Assembly: GCA_023251285.1 (NCBI GenBank)
Contig: JAHEZB010000222.1
Span: 1-5,122 of the forward strand
Reading direction: 5' to 3'
Source of the DNA: Chitinophagaceae bacterium
GTDB taxonomy: Bacteria > Bacteroidota > Bacteroidia > Chitinophagales > Chitinophagaceae
DNA length: 5,122 nt
This document shows positions 1-5,122 of the stretch, piece by piece. Made by a program: the position numbers and the translations under genes. The notes under the pieces are model-generated. The model searched no databases. It worked only from the letters and a program-made list of their open reading frames with translations, and had not been told where the DNA came from. Positions within the stretch are counted from its first letter, which is position 1; each line of letters opens with the position of its first letter.

Positions 1-107
1 TGCGCTAGCAGCCCGAAATTTTTTTAGTAACAGAATTTTTTTTAGTTTGCAAACCTGTTTAAAAAATATTGCGAACTTAGATTAACATTTGCAATAAATG
101 CAATTAT
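1..107. other. AT-rich leader upstream of the packaging genes
   Basis: No coding sequence can be supported here. The stretch holds two long T-tracts within an imperfect 13-bp direct repeat (15-27 and 33-45, one mismatch), a perfect 10-bp palindrome GTTTGCAAAC at 45-54, and a CATTT/AAATG inverted repeat at 86-100 with a 5-nt loop. The first T-tract follows a GC-richer stretch (1-15), so the left edge could be the tail of a terminator whose stem lies mostly outside the window; this is a guess. One frame is open from base 2 to a TAA near 85 and could be the C-terminal tail of an upstream gene, but its Phe/Asn-rich translation does not look coding. The promoter for the terminase genes could lie here, but no good match to a known consensus is visible. 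Confidence 0.4.
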
Positions 108-752
108 ATGAAACAAAAGGAATCCAACGATATTGAAGCAGCTGAAAATATGGTGTCTATAAGGGAATTCGCCCGATGCGCTGGTGTTTCAGATACTGCA
201 ATTCGGAAACGGATTGAGAAAGGACATATTTCTGCTGACAGCGTACACGTCAATGAATACAATGGAAGGCCGGAGTTGTATTATGAACGTGCATTGAAGG
301 AGTGGATATCGCTTGGTAACACGATGACACGCACGCCAAAATTTTTAAATGAAACTATTGTACCTCTGCGTATGCCGGAATCATTGGCGGTTGAGTCGAT
401 TGATAAAAATAATTTATTCAATCAGCCTCCTGCAGATATCAAAGATGCTACAAAAATAAAGGCCCAGGGAGTCGGTGAATATGCGATAGCCAACGCAAAG
501 CAGGCGGTTTTTAAGTCGCGAATGATGGAGATAGAACTGGCAGAGAAGGAAGGGATTTTGATAAGTAAAGAGAAAGTCTACAAGAAGCTCTTTGAGTTCG
601 GGCAAACGATGAGGACAAAAATCCTTTCAATCCCGGACAAACATATTGATGAAATATTTTCCTCAGAGGAACGGAACGAGGCTCATTTAAAACTTTACAA
701 AGCACTTAACGATGCGCTGGAGCAATTGTCCACTAATCCGGAGATCGGTTAA
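108..752 (+). CDS. Phage terminase small subunit (Nu1-like, N-terminal HTH)
   Basis: Probable DNA-recognition subunit of the packaging terminase: it would bind the packaging site on concatemeric phage DNA and bring in the large subunit. Residues 16-40 (VSIREFARCAGVSDTAIRKR and following) form a MerR/Nu1-like helix-turn-helix, the usual N-terminus of Nu1-type small subunits. Residues 41-65 could form the wing. The middle (about 70-120) looks poorly structured. Residues 125-210 are predicted helical: the stretch AKQAVFKSRMMEIELAEKEG, then a Val/Lys-rich helix and a segment around IPDKH, resemble the C-terminal helices of Nu1/DUF1441-type proteins. At 214 residues it is slightly longer than lambda Nu1 (181). 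ATG 108 is the first in-frame ATG after a TAG at 78-80. ATG 150 (Met15), right before the HTH, is a plausible alternative; neither has a Shine-Dalgarno. The large terminase follows after 3 nt, which strongly supports the role. Sequence similarity alone is weak, as is normal for small terminases. Confidence 0.82.
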   Translation: MKQKESNDIEAAENMVSIREFARCAGVSDTAIRKRIEKGHISADSVHVNEYNGRPELYYERALKEWISLGNTMTRTPKFLNETIVPLRMPESLAVESIDKNNLFNQPPADIKDATKIKAQGVGEYAIANAKQAVFKSRMMEIELAEKEGILISKEKVYKKLFEFGQTMRTKILSIPDKHIDEIFSSEERNEAHLKLYKALNDALEQLSTNPEIG

Positions 753-755
753 CCA

Positions 756-2597
756 ATGGAGCAGCTTGAGTTAATATCAGGGTTCCTTGACGGTATAAAG
801 CCTGAACCAATTTTAACCGTGACGCAATGGGCGGACCAGCACCGGATACTAAGTTCCGTTTCATCGGCTGAACCAGGTCCGTATCGTTCCGATCGTACAC
901 CGTACCTGAAGGAGATCCAGGACAATCTTTCCGCTCACAACATAATTGAAACCGTAGTATTCATGAAGGCCGCGCAGATCGGTGCAACTGAAGCGGGAAA
1001 CAACTGGTGTGGATACGTGGCCAGCATGGTTCCTGCTCCGATGCTGATGGTTATGCCAACGGATGAAACTGTGAAGCGTAACAGCAAGACCAGGATAGAT
1101 CCGATGATCGAGTCCACACCTATTCTCCGGAAAAAAATTGCTCCGCACAGATCCCGCGATGCGAATAATACCACAACACAAAAATCATTTCCCGGAGGAG
1201 TACTGGTAATGACCGGAGCGAACAGCGCGGTAGCTTTACGTTCCATGCCTATCCGTTTTTTATTCCTGGATGAGATTGATGGTTACCCTGCTAACCTGGA
1301 CGGAGAAGGATCACCGATAGACCTTGCTGTTGCGCGGACAAATACTTTTTCTCGTAGAAAAATTTTCAAAACTTCCACTCCAACTATCGATGGAGCTTCG
1401 GCTATCCAACGCGAATTTATGGCAACTGATCAGCGGTATTTTCATGTTCCCTGCGTCCATTGTGGTGTTTTACAAAAATTGATTTTTTCTCAGTTAAAGT
1501 GGGAAAAAGGCGACCCATACTCTGCTAAATATCAGTGCGTGCATTGTGAAGAATTGATCGAAGAAAGATATAAGCCGGTGATGTTGGCTGAAGGAAAGTG
1601 GATCCCGGAGAAGCCTGAGAATGCGGATCCTAAAAAAGTTGGGTACCATTTGAATTCGTTGTATTCCCCGCTTGGTTGGTTTTCTTGGGGAGATATCGTA
1701 AAGAAAAACGAAGAGGCAGAAACCGATGTGAATAAAATGCGCACGTTCGTAAATACGTTGCTGGGTGAGTGTTGGACTGAAAAGGGTGACGCTCCGGAAT
1801 GGCGCAGGCTTTACGATAAGCGTGAAACTTACGAGATAAATAAACCGAATAAAGAAGTTTGTTTTCTTACTGCAGGTGTTGATATTCAGCTGGACCGGAT
1901 AGAGCTTGAGATTGTTGGATGGTGTAAAGGAAAAAAATCCTATTCCATTGATTACCGCGTGCTTGTTGGTGATACCGGTGGCACTAAAGTGTGGGACCAG
2001 TTGGCAGAGGTTATGAATGAAACCTGGATCACTGAGGACGGAGTGCAAATGCGGCTTTCAAAAGTTGCGATTGACACCGGATATAACACTTCTCATGTGT
2101 ATGCTTTTTGCAGACGGTTTGATTTGAGTAGAGTGATACCGATAAAAGGACAGGATAAGCAGCAGTTAATTATTTCATCGCCAAAAGCTGTGGACACGAT
2201 GGCTTCAGGAAAAAAAACCGGCAGCATGAAAGTTTGGAATGCCGGTGTTTCTGTAATTAAATCCGAGTTGTACGGGTGGTTGAAACAGGAAATAGCGGAA
2301 GACGGAACCAAACCAAATGGATACTGTAGCTTTCCGCAATACAATCCGGAATACTTCCGTGGCATAACAGCTGAGCATCTTGAATCAGTTATGTTTATGG
2401 GCTTTAAAAAATACCGGTGGGTAAAAAAATATCACTTCAACGAGCCATTAGATGCGCGCGTGTATGCAAGAGCTGCGGCTGCTGTTGTAGGTATAGATCG
2501 TTTTCAACCACATCATTACGATATCATTCGTGGAACTACCCCTGGAATAAAAAATGATCCTCAAGTTAAAAAACCACGTTCAAGTTTTTGGGATTAA
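756..2597 (+). CDS. terL: Phage terminase large subunit, lambda GpA family
   Basis: ATP-driven packaging motor and endonuclease that cuts concatemeric DNA and pumps it into the prohead through the portal. The 613 residues are close to lambda gpA (641). The N-terminal family signature is present (WADQHR near 25-30, then GPYRSDRTPYLKEIQD). A GpA-type deviant Walker A lies at 71-79 (KAAQIGATE). Walker B is FLFLDEID at 168-175, with Asp172 and Glu173 as likely catalytic acids. A coupling-motif candidate TSTPT is at 206-210. A zinc-ribbon-like pair, CVHC at 233-236 and CVHC at 261-264, is inserted between ATPase and nuclease, as in many family members. The RNase H-like nuclease has likely metal-binding Asp376 (AGVDIQLDR), Asp440 (VAIDTGYN) and Asp566 (NEPLDARVYA). 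The C-terminus SSFWD is typical. Start ATG 756 keeps the whole N-terminal signature; the next Met is residue 70. It lies 3 nt after the small subunit, so translation is probably coupled. It appears intact. Confidence 0.97.
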   Translation: MEQLELISGFLDGIKPEPILTVTQWADQHRILSSVSSAEPGPYRSDRTPYLKEIQDNLSAHNIIETVVFMKAAQIGATEAGNNWCGYVASMVPAPMLMVMPTDETVKRNSKTRIDPMIESTPILRKKIAPHRSRDANNTTTQKSFPGGVLVMTGANSAVALRSMPIRFLFLDEIDGYPANLDGEGSPIDLAVARTNTFSRRKIFKTSTPTIDGASAIQREFMATDQRYFHVPCVHCGVLQKLIFSQLKWEKGDPYSAKYQCVHCEELIEERYKPVMLAEGKWIPEKPENADPKKVGYHLNSLYSPLGWFSWGDIVKKNEEAETDVNKMRTFVNTLLGECWTEKGDAPEWRRLYDKRETYEINKPNKEVCFLTAGVDIQLDRIELEIVGWCKGKKSYSIDYRVLVGDTGGTKVWDQLAEVMNETWITEDGVQMRLSKVAIDTGYNTSHVYAFCRRFDLSRVIPIKGQDKQQLIISSPKAVDTMASGKKTGSMKVWNAGVSVIKSELYGWLKQEIAEDGTKPNGYCSFPQYNPEYFRGITAEHLESVMFMGFKKYRWVKKYHFNEPLDARVYARAAAAVVGIDRFQPHHYDIIRGTTPGIKNDPQVKKPRSSFWD

Positions 2598-2634
2598 AAT
2601 TTCTCTTGCATCAAATAATTTCTAATTTGGTGTT

Positions 2635-2841
2635 ATGGCATACACACAAGATCAATTAAATTTACTCGATGCAGCTATTGCACAGGGTGCATTAAAAGTG
2701 GAATTTGCAGATAAGAAAGTCGAGTACCGTTCCCTCGAAGATATGCTAACCACGCGCAGATTGATGGCCCAGGAACTAGGTTTAACAACACCAAACTCAG
2801 GAAGGAAATTTGCAGAGTACCACTCAGGATTAGATGAGTGA
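2635..2841 (+). CDS. gpW-like head-tail joining (connector) protein
   Basis: Small head-completion protein. In lambda, gpW binds below the portal after packaging, stops DNA leakage and allows gpFII and then the tail to attach. This protein has 68 residues, the same length as lambda gpW. The pattern fits the gpW fold: an N-terminal helix (about 4-17, QDQLNLLDAAIAQG), a beta-hairpin (about 19-31, ALKVEFADKKVEY), then a second helix (about 33-48, SLEDMLTTRRLMAQEL) and a short polar tail. The AIAQGA...VE(F/Y)...V.YRSLE(D/E)ML pattern is common in gpW-like proteins between GpA terminases and lambda-type portals, and that position is itself strong evidence. It is separated from the terminase by 37 nt of AT-rich DNA without a Shine-Dalgarno. 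Its last codons contain the out-of-frame ATG (2834) of a 20-codon frame that bridges to the portal gene. It could also be described simply as a head-tail connector of unknown detail. Confidence 0.88.
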   Translation: MAYTQDQLNLLDAAIAQGALKVEFADKKVEYRSLEDMLTTRRLMAQELGLTTPNSGRKFAEYHSGLDE

Positions 2842-2879
2842 TATTGATGCACGTATTGAGTTTTTGATTAATATATCCG

Positions 2880-4322
2880 ATGACATTCATAGATAAGGCA
2901 ATTGGTTTTTTTAGTCCCGAAAGAGAATTAAAAAGAATTCGTGTTCGTTTAGCAGTAAACGAAATGCGAAAGTATGACGCAGCTTCTTCAGGAAGAAGAA
3001 CAAAAGGCTGGCAATCATTGTCCTCCTCTGCTAATACCGAAAACGGTCCCGCACTTGTTGCGTTAAGAAATCGCTCCCGGGACCTGGTCCGTAATAATCC
3101 TTATGCAAAAAAAGCGATCGATGTAATTACAACTAACACTGTTGGTACCGGCATCCGTCTTACAATCAATGCTAAGGATGAAGCAACGCAGAAAAAATAT
3201 GAAGAGGCATGGGTTGGTTGGGCTGAATCAACGCAGTGTGATTTCACCGGGATGCTTAATTTTTACGGTATGCAGGCGCTTATTATGCGAACGATTGCGG
3301 AAAGCGGATCCTGCCTTATCAGAAAAAGAGTTGTAAGAAACGCAGATACTAAAGTTGCATATCAAATGCAGGTTTTAGAACCGGAATATTTGGCAACAGA
3401 AGCAGACAAGCCAACGTTAGATGGTGGCGGCTATATAATGCAAGGAGTTGAATTTGATAAGAACGGATCCCGTGTTGCGTATCATATTCATGAGCGCCAT
3501 CCAAACGAGCAGTTCCAGGCAAAGTATAATAGAATTCCTGCAGCTGATGTTATGCACGTTTACAAGATCGATCGTCCAGGACAAATAAGTGGCATTCCTT
3601 TTGGAACCAGCGCGGCCCTAAAACTGCATGATTTTGCAGACTATGAAGATGCGCAGCTGATGCGACAAAAAGTTGCTGCGTGTTTTGCTGCATTTATTCA
3701 GGACCAAAGTCCTGATGCAATAAATGGAACAGGTGCTGCAGTAAGTACATTGCCTGAGCGTGTTGAACCAGGTATGATCGAACATTTGCCCGCAGGAAAA
3801 ACGGTAACATTCGGAACACCACCAGCTGCTGAAGGTTATGAAAGTTATGCTAAAAAAATTCTTCAAGGTGTTGCATCCGGATACGGTATTACTTATGAGG
3901 CTTTAACAGGAGATCTTGGTAACGTAAATTTTTCTTCCGGACGAATGGGTTGGCTGGAGTTTCATAAAATGGTAGAAGATTGGCAATACAACATGATGAT
4001 CCCGCGCTTTTGCGCTGTTGCATGGGAGTGGTTTGTTGCCGGTGCAAAAATAGGTTCTGCATTACCTGGTAAAGAAGTTACTGCAGAATGGACCGCGCCA
4101 AGACGAGAGATGATTGATCCTGTAAAAGAAAGTAAAGGTTTGTCATTGCAGATCCGTAACGGATTGACCAGCTGGAGTGAAACGATACGTTCTTTAGGAA
4201 GTGATCCTAAAAAATTAGCCAAAGAAATTTCAGAGGACTTTAAGTTATTTGAAAATCTTTCCTTGATATTAGATTGTGACCCCCGAAATAAAATAGTTGA
4301 TACTTCTTCAAAGGCTGAATAA
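2880..4322 (+). CDS. Phage portal protein, lambda gpB family
   Basis: Subunit of the dodecameric ring at one capsid vertex through which DNA enters and leaves, and the docking point for the terminase and gpW-like connector. It has 480 residues (lambda gpB 533), with the family landmarks in order: an N-terminal amphipathic stretch (IGFFSPERELKRIR, 8-21), YDAASSGRRTKGW (32-44), RNRSRDLVRNNPYAKKAID (63-81), NTVGTGI (86-92), QVLEPEYLA near 164-172, the loop YKIDRPGQISGIPFG (228-242), YEALTGDLGNVNFSSGR (339-355) and APRREMIDPVKE (406-417). ATG 2880 gives the expected N-terminus although no Shine-Dalgarno is present (upstream is TTAATATATCCG). It starts 38 nt after the gpW-like gene. The TAA stop at 4320-4322 is inside a 10-bp stem-loop. 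Some lambda-type portals are proteolytically trimmed at the N-terminus during maturation; whether this one is cannot be told. No frameshift or truncation is visible. Confidence 0.96.
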   Translation: MTFIDKAIGFFSPERELKRIRVRLAVNEMRKYDAASSGRRTKGWQSLSSSANTENGPALVALRNRSRDLVRNNPYAKKAIDVITTNTVGTGIRLTINAKDEATQKKYEEAWVGWAESTQCDFTGMLNFYGMQALIMRTIAESGSCLIRKRVVRNADTKVAYQMQVLEPEYLATEADKPTLDGGGYIMQGVEFDKNGSRVAYHIHERHPNEQFQAKYNRIPAADVMHVYKIDRPGQISGIPFGTSAALKLHDFADYEDAQLMRQKVAACFAAFIQDQSPDAINGTGAAVSTLPERVEPGMIEHLPAGKTVTFGTPPAAEGYESYAKKILQGVASGYGITYEALTGDLGNVNFSSGRMGWLEFHKMVEDWQYNMMIPRFCAVAWEWFVAGAKIGSALPGKEVTAEWTAPRREMIDPVKESKGLSLQIRNGLTSWSETIRSLGSDPKKLAKEISEDFKLFENLSLILDCDPRNKIVDTSSKAE

Positions 4323-4337
4323 GTTTTTTATTCAGCC
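4313..4337 (+). terminator. 10-bp stem-loop over the portal stop codon; possible terminator
   Basis: Arms GGCTGAATAA (4313-4322) and TTATTCAGCC (4328-4337) are perfect inverted complements around the 5-nt loop GTTTT. The left arm ends with the portal TAA stop (4320-4322). The sequence after the stem is T-rich but interrupted (ATTCAATTTTATTTTC), so it is not a textbook intrinsic terminator. Position at the end of the packaging genes, before a 108-nt gap, fits an attenuating terminator that separates packaging from capsid expression. It could instead be an mRNA 3'-end-protecting or processing hairpin. Confidence 0.5.
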
Positions 4338-4430
4338 ATTCAATTTTATTTTCAAACAAGTAATTTTTTGATTGAAGCAGATAAATTTATTTTGTCCTTC
4401 AGCTATTCTTACGCCATAATTGTATCCATT
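4338..4430 (+). promoter_or_regulatory. AT-rich intergenic region, candidate Bacteroidota-type promoter
   Basis: Leader of the protease/capsid gene. TTTG at 4367-4370 could be a -33 element. The octamer TTATTTTG at 4387-4394 matches TAnnTTTG, the Bacteroidota -7 consensus, at all but one fixed position. The 16-nt spacing is a little short for that class. An ATAAATTTAT palindrome (4381-4390) overlaps this region. No Shine-Dalgarno precedes ATG 4431 (ATAATTGTATCCATT), which also fits Bacteroidota. The assignment rests on weak motif matches in AT-rich DNA and on the stem-loop just upstream. Confidence 0.25.
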
Positions 4431-5122
4431 ATGTCGAAAGAAAAATCCAAACCAGCAAAAACCGAAAATTTACATACTCGAGCCCTTTTCGATCCGGCCA
4501 CTTTTAACGAAGCTGAAAGAACCGTTGATGTAATTTTTGCCACTGAAACCACTGAAGTAAAAAGATATGACTGGAACAATGATGTAATATTCATTGAGCA
4601 GTTAGTGTGTACTCCTGAAGCTGTAAGATTAGGCCGTTTGAATGCAGGCGCGCCTCTTTTAGACAATCACAAGCAGTGGGATGGTGTAAAAGGTGTGCTT
4701 GGTGTGGTTGAAAAGGCCGTTATTTCCGGTGGACAAGGCCGCGCAACTATCCGTTTCTCTCAACGAGATGATGTAAAACCAATCATGAATGACGTTAAAG
4801 ACGGCATTCTTCGCTCTATTTCTGTTGGCTATAATGTAAAAAAGTACGAAAAGCAACCTGTTATTGAAGGTGAAACACCTATTTACAGGGCTATTGATTG
4901 GGAACCGGCAGAAATTTCTTTAGCTGTTATCCCTGCCGATATCGATTCAGGTGTTAGATCTGCTGAGTCGAAATTAAAAGCAATAAATGAAATTGAAATT
5001 ATTGAAATCGAAAATAAAAATTTAAACACAACCACAAATAACAGAGAAATGGAAACTGAAAAACATGAAAACAAAGAAAAAAAAGTAACCACTCCTGTGG
5101 TTGATGAAAAAGCAATCCGTGC
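4431..5122 (+). CDS. HK97-type prohead protease, 5' part; probably fused to major capsid protein
   Basis: Maturation protease that cuts scaffold and capsid precursors in the assembled prohead. The frame is open from ATG 4431 to the right edge (230 whole codons plus 2 nt), so the C-terminus is missing. HK97/S78-family marks: a beta-rich start (ALFDPATFNEAERTVDVIFA, 18-37), LLDNHKQWDGVKGVLGVVE (76-94) with likely catalytic His80, GILRSISVGY (125-134) with likely nucleophile Ser131, and WEPAEISLAVIPAD (157-170), where Glu161 may complete the triad. Residues about 179-220 are a Lys/Glu/Asn/Thr-rich, probably disordered linker. The frame then continues into TPVVDEKAIRA, which resembles the start of a scaffold helix. 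Continuation past the usual protease end, and the GpA/gpW/lambda-portal context, suggest a protease/scaffold/major-capsid fusion; this is inference because the capsid part is outside the window. The start is chosen by family fit, since the frame is open upstream back to the portal stop. Confidence 0.88.
   Translation, partial: MSKEKSKPAKTENLHTRALFDPATFNEAERTVDVIFATETTEVKRYDWNNDVIFIEQLVCTPEAVRLGRLNAGAPLLDNHKQWDGVKGVLGVVEKAVISGGQGRATIRFSQRDDVKPIMNDVKDGILRSISVGYNVKKYEKQPVIEGETPIYRAIDWEPAEISLAVIPADIDSGVRSAESKLKAINEIEIIEIENKNLNTTTNNREMETEKHENKEKKVTTPVVDEKAIR

Noticed and set aside
1494..2048. 184-codon open frame on the minus strand
   Set aside because: Lies entirely inside the large terminase gene, whose catalytic motifs are clear; the antisense product is rich in Phe, Ser and Ile with no recognisable domain.
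2612..2629. CAAAT/ATTTG inverted repeat between terminase and gpW-like genes as a terminator
   Set aside because: Only 5 A/T-rich base pairs with an 8-nt loop; too weak to act as a terminator.
3142..3336. 64-codon + strand frame inside the portal gene
   Set aside because: Alternative-frame shadow of conserved portal sequence, with no recognisable features.
4381..4390. ATAAATTTAT palindrome as an operator
   Set aside because: Perfect but only A and T in an AT-rich spacer; likely chance.
4368..4430. Upstream TTG starts (4368, 4392) for the protease gene
   Set aside because: They would add a hydrophobic, non-family N-terminal extension; ATG 4431 matches the usual start just before the protease domain.
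4409..5092. Three minus-strand open frames at the right end
   Set aside because: They mirror the protease gene, which has clear His and Ser catalytic motifs on the + strand.
1..5122. Search for tRNA genes, CRISPR repeats, insertion sequences, integrase or att sites
   Set aside because: None seen; nearly all of the window is accounted for by phage packaging and head genes.

Overview
The window is the start of a tailed-phage (Caudoviricetes) head-packaging module, all on the + strand. It comes from either a prophage or a free phage genome; no integrase, att site or host gene is present to decide which. The gene order follows phage lambda (Nu1, A, W, B): a small terminase subunit, a GpA-type large terminase, a gpW-like connector protein and a lambda-family portal. 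Where lambda has its C protease, this window has an HK97-type (S78/U35-like) prohead protease. That gene runs off the right edge and probably continues into scaffold and major capsid sequence as one fusion polypeptide. The module is therefore a mosaic: lambda-like DNA packaging joined to an HK97-like maturation protease.

Host clues are indirect. The DNA is moderately AT-rich, intergenic stretches are strongly AT-rich, and none of the five start codons has a convincing Shine-Dalgarno sequence. Weak matches to the Bacteroidota promoter pattern (TTTG ... TAnnTTTG) occur upstream of the protease gene. Together these suggest a phage of Bacteroidota, at moderate to low confidence. The stops in use are TAA (three times) and TGA (once), with no sign of stop-codon reassignment.

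Layout: 1-107 is an AT-rich leader with T-tracts, a short direct repeat and a palindrome. 108-752 is the small terminase. 756-2597 is the large terminase, 3 nt downstream. 2635-2841 is the gpW-like protein. 2880-4322 is the portal. 4313-4337 is a perfect 10-bp stem-loop that contains the portal stop codon. 4338-4430 is an AT-rich intergenic stretch that may hold a promoter. 4431 to the right edge is the partial prohead protease with a Lys/Glu/Asn-rich linker after it.

How the genes work together: the small subunit binds the packaging site on concatemeric DNA and recruits the large subunit. The large subunit cuts the DNA and pumps it by ATP hydrolysis through the portal dodecamer at one vertex of the prohead. 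The protease clears scaffold and matures the capsid. The gpW-like protein then joins the filled head to the tail. The stem-loop and gap after the portal suggest that packaging genes (few copies needed) and capsid genes (many copies needed) may be expressed separately. No clearly novel system was found; the most unusual points are the portal/protease junction and the triple-frame overlap between the gpW-like and portal genes.
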